This document shows, piece after piece, positions 29,510-36,688 of a DNA stretch of 64,000 nucleotides. This DNA is from CAZDRX01 sp964508225. Lineage in GTDB: Bacteria > Patescibacteriota > Gracilibacteria > Peribacterales > Peribacteraceae. Position numbers and translations under genes: made by a program. The stretch spans positions 1 to 64,000 of the forward strand of contig CAZDRX010000001.1 of the NCBI GenBank assembly GCA_964508225.1, written 5' to 3'. Below the pieces are notes generated by a model, which worked only from the letters and a program-made list of their open reading frames with translations, ran no database searches and was not told where the DNA came from. How positions within the stretch are numbered: position 1 is the first letter of the stretch; every line of letters starts with the position of its first letter.

Positions 29510-32116
29510 ATGCATCCGTTCGACCGCTTCACACCGAATGCAAAGCTTGCTCTCCAACTCGCGGAGCAGGAGGCGAAGACCATGAAGTCCCAGTACATCG
29601 GGACGGAGCATCTGCTCCTCGGCCTGCTCGGCATCCCGAAGTCCCTCGGCTTCTCCATCCTCACGGGAGCCGGCGTCACCCATGAGAACGTCCGCATTCT
29701 TCTCAAAGCCGAGAAGGGCGCCGACGATGAAGGCCAGAACGTGAAGCACGGTCTCTCGCTCTCGCTGAACACTGTCATCGAGCAGAGCGTCATGATCGCC
29801 CACAAGTTCCGCCACGGATCGATTGGCACAGAGCACCTCCTCTACGCACTCATCAGCAACGGCAAGAATGCCGCGACCACGCTGCTCGAAAGCATGCAGA
29901 TCAATCCCGAAGATCTGAAGATCCACATCGAGGAGATGTTCGGCCAGATCAACAGCTTCCGTCAGCAGAACAAGAACCTCGAGTCTTCGCTTGAGTCGTT
30001 CTTCCACGGCCTTCAGGGCGCCCTTGCAGGCGTCCAAGGGCAGAACCCGACGGAGAGCGAAGGGCTGAAGCGCCGCAAGGCCGAGGGCAAGAGCAAGACG
30101 CCCGTGCTCGACTACTTCTCCGAGGACATGACGAAGAAAGCCACCGAGAAGAAGTACGACCCGATCATCGGACGCGACACCGAGATCGAGCGTCTCGTGC
30201 ACATCCTGAACCGCAAGACGAAGAACAACCCCGTGCTCATCGGTGAGTCCGGTGTCGGCAAAACTGCGATCGTCGAAGGTCTCGCCCAGCGCATCGTGGA
30301 CGGCAAGGTGCCGCCTGCGCTCAGGAACAAGCGCGTCCTCCAGCTCAACATGGGTTCGATCGTGGCCGGTACCAAGTACCGCGGTGAATTCGAGCAGCGT
30401 TTCGACGACATCATCAAGGAGGCCACCGACAGCAAGGGCGAGATCATTCTCTTCATCGATGAACTCCACACCGTCGTCGGCTCCGGCTCCGCCGAGGGCT
30501 CCCTCGACGCGGCGAATATCCTGAAGCCGGCGCTCTCGCGCTCCGCTCTGCAGGTGATCGGTGCCACAACCACGGACGAGTACCGCACGAGTATCGAGAA
30601 GGACCGCGCTCTCGAGAGACGGTTCCAGTCGATCATGGTGGAGGAACCGAGCACCGAAGACGCCATCGATATCCTCGAAGGTCTCAAGGGCACGTTTGAG
30701 CGCTTCCACAGGCTCACGATCGACCGGAAGGCCATCGAAGCCGCCGTGAAGCTCAGCAAGCGTTACCTCACCGAGAGGTTCCTGCCGGACAAGGCCATCG
30801 ACGTGCTCGATGAAGCGGCCGCAGGAAAGAGCATCCACATCAAAGATGACCAGTCCCCCCGCCTCAAGGAGATCGACGCCGGACTGAAGGATCTCGAGAG
30901 CAAGAAGCAGCTCGCGGTCCGCGACCAGAAGTACCAGTACGCGCTCAAGCTCCGCAAAGAGGAGGAGGAACTCCTCGAGGAGAGGAAGACGCTGCAGGCA
31001 CAGGTCGACGGCGATCTCCGCTCTCCGGTGGAGATCAACGAAGACGACATCAACGCCGTGATCGCGCGCATGACGGGCATCCCCGTCTCCCGTCTCATGA
31101 AGTCGGAGACGAAGCGCCTCAACTCGCTCGAACCGGTGCTGAGGAAACACATCGTCGGTCAGGACGAAGCGATCCAGAAAGTCGCACGCGCCATCCGCAG
31201 GAGCCGTGTCGGTATCGCTGACAGCAAGCGTCCGATCGGTTCATTCCTCTTCATGGGTCCCACGGGTGTCGGCAAGACCGAGCTCGTGAAAGCGCTCGCC
31301 ACCGAGATCTTCCAGCGCGACGACGCTCTCATCAAGATCGACATGTCCGAATTCATGGAGCGCCACAATGTCTCCCGTCTCACGGGTACGACCGCCGGCT
31401 ACGTCGGCTACGAGGAAGGCGGACAGCTCACGGAAGCCGTGCGCCGCAAGCCTTACTCCGTCGTTCTCTTCGATGAGATCGAGAAAGCCCACCCCGAGTT
31501 CTTCAATATCCTCCTCCAGATCATGGAGGACGGAACGCTCACGGACGGTCAGGGCAAAGTGGTCGACTTCAGGAACACGATCATCGTCATGACCAGCAAC
31601 ATCGGCGCCGACAAGCTCACGAAGGAAGCGGGCAAGATCGGCTTCAAGCTGAGCGGCACCGACGACCTCAAGCATGAAGAGCAGATCTACGAAGAGAAGC
31701 GTCAGGAGGTGCTCGCCGAGCTGAAGGACAACTTCCGTCCCGAGTTCCTGAACCGCATCGACCACATCATCGTCTTCAATGCTCTCGCACAGGATTCCAT
31801 CCGCAAGATCGTCCAGATCCACGTCGGCCAGCTCGCCTCCCGCCTCAAGGAGCAGGGCTACGACATCACGCTCGACGACAAAGCCATCGAGATCCTCGGC
31901 ACGCTCGGATTCGATCCGCAGTACGGTGCGAGACCGGTCAGGAGAACCATCCAGGAACACCTCGAGGACCAGATCGCCGAGAACATCCTCAAAGGCATGT
32001 TCAAGAAGGGCGACACCATCAAGGTGGTCGGCAAGGGTGACAAGGAACTGGTACTCCTTCACGACGATAAAGTGGAAAAGCCGCAGACGAAAGCCAAAAA
32101 GGCTGTCGCAGCGTAA
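29510..32116 (+). CDS. clpC: ClpC-type AAA+ unfoldase (ClpA/ClpB family)
   Basis: 868 residues. Two N-terminal Clp repeats (about 1-150), first AAA+ module with GESGVGKTA and IILFIDELHTVVGSG, a middle segment with a short coiled coil (KLRKEEEELLEERKTL, UVR/M-domain-like), second AAA+ module with GPTGVGKTEL and VVLFDEIEKAHP, then the C-terminal domain. The short middle region and overall length fit ClpC better than the ClpB disaggregase. It unfolds proteins, normally for ClpP; clpP is not here. The C-terminus is Lys/Ala rich. A CIRCE-like operator in the leader indicates heat-shock control. Confidence 0.92.
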   Translation: MHPFDRFTPNAKLALQLAEQEAKTMKSQYIGTEHLLLGLLGIPKSLGFSILTGAGVTHENVRILLKAEKGADDEGQNVKHGLSLSLNTVIEQSVMIAHKFRHGSIGTEHLLYALISNGKNAATTLLESMQINPEDLKIHIEEMFGQINSFRQQNKNLESSLESFFHGLQGALAGVQGQNPTESEGLKRRKAEGKSKTPVLDYFSEDMTKKATEKKYDPIIGRDTEIERLVHILNRKTKNNPVLIGESGVGKTAIVEGLAQRIVDGKVPPALRNKRVLQLNMGSIVAGTKYRGEFEQRFDDIIKEATDSKGEIILFIDELHTVVGSGSAEGSLDAANILKPALSRSALQVIGATTTDEYRTSIEKDRALERRFQSIMVEEPSTEDAIDILEGLKGTFERFHRLTIDRKAIEAAVKLSKRYLTERFLPDKAIDVLDEAAAGKSIHIKDDQSPRLKEIDAGLKDLESKKQLAVRDQKYQYALKLRKEEEELLEERKTLQAQVDGDLRSPVEINEDDINAVIARMTGIPVSRLMKSETKRLNSLEPVLRKHIVGQDEAIQKVARAIRRSRVGIADSKRPIGSFLFMGPTGVGKTELVKALATEIFQRDDALIKIDMSEFMERHNVSRLTGTTAGYVGYEEGGQLTEAVRRKPYSVVLFDEIEKAHPEFFNILLQIMEDGTLTDGQGKVVDFRNTIIVMTSNIGADKLTKEAGKIGFKLSGTDDLKHEEQIYEEKRQEVLAELKDNFRPEFLNRIDHIIVFNALAQDSIRKIVQIHVGQLASRLKEQGYDITLDDKAIEILGTLGFDPQYGARPVRRTIQEHLEDQIAENILKGMFKKGDTIKVVGKGDKELVLLHDDKVEKPQTKAKKAVAA

Positions 32117-32136
32117 TCATTGACAATCAGGGGAAG

Positions 32137-32162
32137 ATGCCGGCTGATGCTGGCATTTTCCT
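32137..32162 (+). terminator. Intrinsic terminator after clpC
   Basis: An 8-bp stem ATGCCGGC/GCTGGCAT (one G-T pair), loop TGAT, followed by a short T run. It separates clpC from the PrgI gene promoter. Confidence 0.7.
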
Positions 32163-32171
32163 CATGTTTCT

Positions 32172-32179
32172 GCTATAAT
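32172..32179 (+). promoter_or_regulatory. PrgI operon promoter (-10)
   Basis: TGCTATAAT overlaps here; the hexamer is 32174-32179. The leader of about 20 nt (GATTTCCCGAAATAAAAAAC) lacks a Shine-Dalgarno sequence. Confidence 0.6.
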
Positions 32180-32205
32180 TATGAGATTTCCCGAAATAAA
32201 AAACT

Positions 32206-32874
32206 ATGCCCATCGAAGCTGTCAAAATCCCGCAGAACGTCTACGTCGAGGACCGCATCATCGGCCCGGTGACGCTCAGGCAGCTCATCATCTCGGGACT
32301 CGGCCTCGGTATCAGCTACGCGATCTTCTCGACGGCACAGAAGTCAGGCGTGACCAACCCCGTCGCTCTCGTTGTGACGTGGGTTCCGGCGCTCATCTTC
32401 TGCTCGTTCGCATTCCTGAAGGTCAACGATCTCACTCTGTTCAATATCATTCTGCTCTCCATCGAAACCTTCAATAAGCCGAACCAGCGCGTCTGGAGTC
32501 CGCACGCCGGTCTCTCGATCAACCTGATCACCCGCCAGCACGTGAAGGAGATCAACGATCTCACGGCCAAGGCATCCACGAACGCCGACAAGCTCGTGGA
32601 GATCACGCGTCAGCTCGAGAAGCGTCAGGAAGAACTCAGCCAGCTTGCAACGCACTCGATGCCCAATCCGGGCGCTCTGGAAGGGGTGAAGACGAGGTTT
32701 GAAGCCGGTGAAAAGCACGGACTCTACGAGCATGACGACACGAACACCGATTCCTCCGGACCCGTGAAGCGCGAACGCGTGCAGGCCGCGGGTCTCGATA
32801 AAGCGAAGTCCATCGACAGCATCACCGACATCGTCTCCGCATACGAATCCCTCACCGCCGATCCCGCACGCTGA
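32206..32874 (+). CDS. PrgI family membrane protein (VirB3-like)
   Basis: 222 residues. The N-terminal ~90 residues follow the PrgI pattern: VKIPQNVYVEDRIIGPVTLRQL before two membrane helices (LIISGLGLGISYAIF and ALVVTWVPALIFCSFAFL) and the conserved ending NKPNQRVWSP. PrgI is the VirB3-like inner-membrane component of Gram-positive-type conjugative systems and is common in CPR genomes. The C-terminal ~110 residues form a polar, partly coiled-coil cytosolic tail not seen in short PrgI proteins. The next gene starts 4 nt later, so the two form an operon. Confidence 0.8.
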   Translation: MPIEAVKIPQNVYVEDRIIGPVTLRQLIISGLGLGISYAIFSTAQKSGVTNPVALVVTWVPALIFCSFAFLKVNDLTLFNIILLSIETFNKPNQRVWSPHAGLSINLITRQHVKEINDLTAKASTNADKLVEITRQLEKRQEELSQLATHSMPNPGALEGVKTRFEAGEKHGLYEHDDTNTDSSGPVKRERVQAAGLDKAKSIDSITDIVSAYESLTADPAR

Positions 32875-32878
32875 ATCT

Positions 32879-33634
32879 ATGGCTGAACCCACCAATCCAA
32901 CGGCAACAGGAACCGGCCAGGGCGCTGCAATCCCGGACACCGTCCGCGGAAAGAAGAAGGGCTTCGCGGTCTCCACCCAGCGCTACCTCCCGATCGCCGA
33001 GATCAAGGAAGACACCGTTGTGCTCAAGAACGGCGGTCTGCGCGCCGTGCTCCGCGTGAACTCGCTCAACTTCAATCTCAAGAGCGAGATCGAGCAGCAG
33101 GGTATCATCGCGGGTTACCAGTCGTTCGTGAACACACTCATCTTCCCGGTGCAGATCATCGTCCGCAGTACGCGCCTCAATATCGACCCGTACATTCAGG
33201 GTCTCAAGAAGCGCGCGGACAAGCAGGAATCGCCGCTGCTCAAAGAACAGACACTCGACTACGCCGACTTCATGGAGAAGCTCGTGGATATCGCGGACAT
33301 CATGCAGAAGAGCTTCTACATCGTCGTGCCCGTCGACGCCCCGACGAAGGTGAAGCGCGGTCTCATCCAGCGCTTCCTCGAGTGGATGAACGTGGACGAT
33401 GCACGCTCGAAGGCGCTCCAGCGCAGCCGCGAGTTTCATTCCTACGGCAAGATCCTGCGCGACCGCATCACGCTCATCCAGTCCGGCCTCGAGAACGTGG
33501 GCATCACGATGCGCCGCATGAAGACGGCCGAGCTCGTGCAGCTCTTCTACTCGATCTACAACCCGATCACCTCCCAGAAGCAGAAGTTTGCCAATCTGGA
33601 GGAACTGAATCCGGACAAGGCCGCGCTTTTCTAG
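32879..33634 (+). CDS. TraC/VirB4 N-terminal-domain-like protein, no ATPase domain
   Basis: 251 residues similar to the N-terminal domain of conjugative ATPases (TraC/VirB4): RYLPIAEIKEDTVVLKNGGLRAVLRV, then IIAGYQSFVNTLIFPVQIIVRST and helices with LQRSREFHSYGKILRD and MKTAELVQLFYSIYNP. VirB4 proteins continue into a RecA-like motor with Walker motifs, but this protein stops before it. In CPR genomes PrgI, this N-domain and a separate ATPase are often neighbours; no ATPase is in this window. It could assemble with PrgI at the inner membrane and recruit a separately encoded motor. Confidence 0.72.
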   Translation: MAEPTNPTATGTGQGAAIPDTVRGKKKGFAVSTQRYLPIAEIKEDTVVLKNGGLRAVLRVNSLNFNLKSEIEQQGIIAGYQSFVNTLIFPVQIIVRSTRLNIDPYIQGLKKRADKQESPLLKEQTLDYADFMEKLVDIADIMQKSFYIVVPVDAPTKVKRGLIQRFLEWMNVDDARSKALQRSREFHSYGKILRDRITLIQSGLENVGITMRRMKTAELVQLFYSIYNPITSQKQKFANLEELNPDKAALF

Positions 33635-33669
33635 CGTAGGAAGCAAGAATCACACGGGAGTCTGTGTTG

Positions 33670-33699
33670 TTGACCGAAAGGCCAAAAGACATGTAGAGT
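33670..33699 (+). promoter_or_regulatory. rpsA promoter TTGACC-18-TAGAGT
   Basis: The -35 TTGACC (33670-33675) and -10 TAGAGT preceded by TG (33694-33699) give a leader of about 75 nt, pyrimidine-rich before the ATG (CTTCCTTTCCTTGCACC) and without a Shine-Dalgarno sequence. Confidence 0.7.
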
Positions 33700-33781
33700 A
33701 ACCCCGTTTTCTCCCCGTGCTGCTCGTGCAAGAGCCCGCAGGAGACCCTCTTACTTCCTTTCCTTGCACCCCCCGTTTTTT

Positions 33782-35071
33782 ATGACCAAAATGATCCAGT
33801 CAGCCGTGATGATCGAGCTCCTCAAGGACTCGCCTCCGGTGTTCCGCGCGCGCCCCGGTGAGCTCATCGAAGGCGGCGTCATTTTCAAAGGAAAGAACAA
33901 AATGCTCATCGACCTCGCAGGGGTCGCCACCGGAATCGTCTCCGGCCGCGAACTCCGCGACTCCATGAACACCTTCCGCGACCTCAACGCCGGTGACCTC
34001 GTCACCGCCCTCGTGCTCGAGGAAGAGAACGACGAAGGAATGGTGGTGCTCAGTCTCCGCATGGCCAGCCAGCAGAAGGCCTGGGACCGCTTCCACAAGC
34101 TCGTGGAGGACGACAAGACGATGAAGTTCACGGCACAGGAAGCAAACAAGGGCGGTCTCCTCGCCAACATCGACGGCATCCGCACGTTCCTCCCCGTCTC
34201 CCAGCTCGCTCCCAGCAACTACCCGCGCGTGAACAACGCCGACTCCTCCGAGATCATCAGCCGCCTCGCCAAGTTCATTGGTCACACCTTCACGGTGAAG
34301 ATCATCACCCTCGACGAAGCCGCCGGTAAGATCGTCGTCTCCGAGCGTGAGGCCATGGCCGAAGAGCGTTCCAAAGCTCTCGAGACCCTCGCCATCGGTT
34401 CCGCGAAGGAAGGCATCGTCTCCGGCATCGTGAAGTTCGGTATCTTCGTGTCCTTCGACGGACTCGAGGGTCTCGTCCACATCTCCGAGATCGCGTGGGG
34501 TCACGTGAAGAACCCGTCCGAGTTCGCCCAGATCGGCGACCGCGTGAAGGTGAAGATCATCGGCATCGACGGCGAGAAGCTCAGCCTCTCCATCAAGCAG
34601 CTCACGAAAGACCCGTGGGAGGAGATCGCCGAGCGTTATCCGGTCGGCAAGAAGGTGGAAGGCTCTGTCGTCCGCTTCGCGGACTACGGCGCATTCCTCG
34701 CCCTCGAGAAGGACATCACCGGTCTCGTACATCTCTCCGAACTCAGCCACGAGAAAGTGACCGACCCGTCACAGGCTCTCAAGATCGGCCAGAAGGTGGA
34801 GGCGCAGGTCATCAACATCGACATCGACGAGCGCCGCATCGGTCTCTCGATCAAGGCTCTGAAGCCGATCGATGCCGCGACACTCGAGCGCATCAAGAAG
34901 GGTCAGGCCGAGCGCGAGAAGGCCAAGGGAGGCGCTCCCGCCTTCGTCGCCTCCAAGACCGGCAAGAAGTATTACGAAGCCGGATCCGCTCAGGCCGAGA
35001 AGATCGCGGAAGAGAACCTCGTGAGCTTCAAGACTGCCGAAGAGGCCGAAGCCGCTGGGTACAGCGCGTAA
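33782..35071 (+). CDS. rpsA: S1 RNA-binding-domain protein (ribosomal protein S1-like)
   Basis: 429 residues with four S1 domains, at about residues 25-95, 112-180, 197-267 and 283-350. The last two show canonical S1 motifs (GIVKFGIFVSFDGLEGLVHIS and the GAFLALE...GLVHLSEL strand). S1 proteins bind mRNA and assist initiation; a four-domain form is the usual type outside proteobacteria. Residues ~390-429 resemble a small zinc-binding Ada-like module (SKTGKKYYEAG, FKTAEEAEAAGYSA), but every expected Cys/His ligand is replaced. It has its own promoter and terminator. A long pyrimidine-rich leader could be a binding site for its own product (inference). Confidence 0.88.
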   Translation: MTKMIQSAVMIELLKDSPPVFRARPGELIEGGVIFKGKNKMLIDLAGVATGIVSGRELRDSMNTFRDLNAGDLVTALVLEEENDEGMVVLSLRMASQQKAWDRFHKLVEDDKTMKFTAQEANKGGLLANIDGIRTFLPVSQLAPSNYPRVNNADSSEIISRLAKFIGHTFTVKIITLDEAAGKIVVSEREAMAEERSKALETLAIGSAKEGIVSGIVKFGIFVSFDGLEGLVHISEIAWGHVKNPSEFAQIGDRVKVKIIGIDGEKLSLSIKQLTKDPWEEIAERYPVGKKVEGSVVRFADYGAFLALEKDITGLVHLSELSHEKVTDPSQALKIGQKVEAQVINIDIDERRIGLSIKALKPIDAATLERIKKGQAEREKAKGGAPAFVASKTGKKYYEAGSAQAEKIAEENLVSFKTAEEAEAAGYSA

Positions 35072-35090
35072 CTCTCCATCTCAGGAATCA

Positions 35091-35117
35091 AAAGACGCCC
35101 TCGGGGCGTCTTTTTTT
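35091..35117. terminator. Bidirectional intrinsic terminator (rpsA / HIT gene)
   Basis: A perfect 7-bp stem GACGCCC/GGGCGTC with a 3-nt loop TCG, flanked by AAA and seven T. It lies between the convergent rpsA and HIT genes; the T tract serves the plus strand best. Confidence 0.88.
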
Positions 35118-35442
35118 AGAGTTTCGTGTCCGAGAGGAAGTGCAGATGGAGATAGAACACCTCCTGTCCTCCGCCCTTGCCGACATGGAACGTGAGCTTG
35201 TAACCGTGGATCCCCTTCTCCTTCGCAAACTTCTGCGCCTTGAGAATGAGCAGGCCGGGAAGATGCGCGGTCTCGGGCGTGACGTCCGCAATGGATGCCA
35301 CGAAGTGCTTGGGGATGAAGAGGAGGTGCAGAGCCGCCTTGGGATGGATATCGCGGAAGACGAGCACCTCGTCATCTTCGAACTCGACCGTGGCCGGAAT
35401 TTCTTTCCGGAGAATTTTGTGGAAAATGGTGTCGCACTGCAT
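35116..35442 (-). CDS. HIT-family (HINT-like) nucleotide hydrolase
   Basis: 108 residues. The N-terminus CDTIFHKILRKEIPATVEFEDD, the strand ALHLLFIPKHF and the C-terminal active site GGGQEVFYLHLHFL define the HINT branch of the HIT superfamily, which hydrolyses nucleoside phosphoramidates and aminoacyl-adenylates. In the usual H-x-H-x-H triad the first His is Tyr here, while the nucleophilic middle His and the last His remain. The preceding residue pattern (FHVGKGGGQ) also has His where Asn is common. The -10 box TATGGT ends 6 nt before the ATG. The protein is slightly short for the family (~115). Confidence 0.88.
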   Translation of the reverse strand: MQCDTIFHKILRKEIPATVEFEDDEVLVFRDIHPKAALHLLFIPKHFVASIADVTPETAHLPGLLILKAQKFAKEKGIHGYKLTFHVGKGGGQEVFYLHLHFLSDTKL

Positions 35443-35503
35443 GGAAAAACCATACAGAAGAATGATGATCCGAAGAATTGACGTGGAAAGGAAAATAATG
35501 TTT

Positions 35504-35509
35504 TATATT
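35504..35509 (+). promoter_or_regulatory. -10 box of the response-regulator gene
   Basis: TATATT ends 6 nt before ATG 35516 and fixes the start of the receiver protein. Confidence 0.6.
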
Positions 35510-35515
35510 CTCCCT

Positions 35516-35863
35516 ATGGAACGACTCCTCATTGTCGACGACGACGCAGCACACCTGCGAACCGTGGGGGAAATCTTCGAATCACGATTCGAGGTGATGC
35601 TGGCGGATACCGCCGAGGAAGGACTGCGTATCGTGGAGGAAATCCGCGGCATCCATGCCGTGATCAGCGATCTCGATCTCCCCGGCATGAGCGGTGTCGA
35701 CCTTCTTGAACGGATACGGAAAGTGGAGGAACGCATCCGGCGTGTCCTCATGAGTGCCCAATTCTCTGACCCAGGATTCAAACCGGAGTCGGTGGAACGG
35801 GCGGCCGCACACGAACTCATTCCGAAACCAATCGATGTTCGGAGGCTCCGGAAGGCTGTCTAA
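35516..35863 (+). CDS. Single-domain response regulator (CheY-like receiver)
   Basis: 115 residues forming only a receiver domain. Acidic pocket DDD at residues 8-10, phosphoacceptor Asp52 in VISDLDLPGMSG, a conserved Ser in VLMSAQ and the invariant Lys in LIPKPID near residue 103 are present. No output domain follows, so it must act by protein contact or as a phosphorelay intermediate. The only histidine kinase in the window (55526-57562) is 20 kb away and no partner is adjacent. The start is set by the leaderless promoter. Confidence 0.9.
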   Translation: MERLLIVDDDAAHLRTVGEIFESRFEVMLADTAEEGLRIVEEIRGIHAVISDLDLPGMSGVDLLERIRKVEERIRRVLMSAQFSDPGFKPESVERAAAHELIPKPIDVRRLRKAV

Positions 35864-35910
35864 GGGGAAGGGAATGACTTTTGGCTCAAAATACGCTAAA
35901 ATAGAGGCAT

Positions 35911-36426
35911 ATGGACGGTGTGAAGATGTCAGCGGAAACCGGTACCACGAGCGCTCCGAAAGCAGTCGAGAGTGCTCCGGCAGTCGTGTTCCAGCCGCAG
36001 AAACTGAAGGAGGTGGTGGAGATCATCGATCTCATGGGCAATATCGCAAGCCGTGTGCGCGAGGATAATTCCGGGGACGCCGGCGGTTCCGGAGCGGCGA
36101 AAGCACAGCAGAAGAGCGGCACGTCCGCACGCGACGAAGCGATCGCAAAGGCTCCCGCCGTCGAAATCATGCAGCAGAAACTTGTGACACACCTGCGTCA
36201 GGAGATGGCCTCCATTGAGCGTCAGGCACGCAAAGCCTCCCGTTCAAGCGACCGTGGTTCCGCATGGATGCTCTCCGAGCTCTACCGCAGGCTCCGCAGT
36301 CTTTCCTCGCTCATCAACGAAATCATCCACGCATCGGCGGAAGTGGTGAAGCGCTTTTACGTCTCCGTGTTCATTGATCAACAGCCGCTGGCGGCGACTG
36401 GCGACTCGCTTCAATCTGGTGGATGA
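35911..36426 (+). CDS. Hypothetical alpha-helical protein
   Basis: 171 residues, no recognised family. A polar N-terminus, a helix around KLKEVVEIIDLMGNIASRV, an Ala/Gly/Ser-rich linker, then a long basic helix (QKLVTHLRQEMASIERQARKA) and a helical hairpin ending LRSLSSLINEIIHASAEVVKRFY. The last ~60 residues look like the conserved core. TAAAAT ends 8 nt before the ATG. Its 3' end overlaps the convergent DUF5665-like gene by 56 bp. The composition suggests a soluble helical-bundle protein, perhaps nucleic-acid associated, but no motif proves it. Confidence 0.6.
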   Translation: MDGVKMSAETGTTSAPKAVESAPAVVFQPQKLKEVVEIIDLMGNIASRVREDNSGDAGGSGAAKAQQKSGTSARDEAIAKAPAVEIMQQKLVTHLRQEMASIERQARKASRSSDRGSAWMLSELYRRLRSLSSLINEIIHASAEVVKRFYVSVFIDQQPLAATGDSLQSGG

Positions 36427-36685
36427 CGTTGTTCACGAACCCCGAGACGATCGGGGGCCACTCGACCAAGCGGAGCGCCCAGACGATCACAGGCAGGACG
36501 ATCACCACCGCTGCGATGGCTCCCAGAGCCGACGTGGTGCCTTTCAGAAATGAGAGAGCGAGTGAGCGGCGGGTCTGATTGTTCCTGCGGTAGTCCAGAC
36601 GGATCTCTGCGATGGCCTCACGGAGATCGGCCATCTCGGAGGGGAGATCGCGCTTCTTCGGTGTCTTCTGCTTGGTGTTTTTCAT
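36371..36685 (-). CDS. DUF5665-like membrane protein
   Basis: 104 residues: a basic N-terminus, a short coiled segment (LREAIAEIRLDYRRNNQTRRS), one hydrophobic stretch of about 35 residues starting GTTSALGAIAAVVIVLPVIV, then a short C-terminal segment (PPIVSGFVNNVIHQIE). The order arginine-rich turn, glycine-containing hydrophobic helix and P-x-x-G-x-F ending recalls DUF5665, a small membrane family of unknown function. It starts 3 nt after the transketolase stop but has its own -10 (TATCAT, 7 nt upstream, inside the end of tkt), so it can be transcribed separately. Confidence 0.65.
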   Translation of the reverse strand: MKNTKQKTPKKRDLPSEMADLREAIAEIRLDYRRNNQTRRSLALSFLKGTTSALGAIAAVVIVLPVIVWALRLVEWPPIVSGFVNNVIHQIEASRQSPPAAVDQ

Positions 36686-36688
36686 AGG

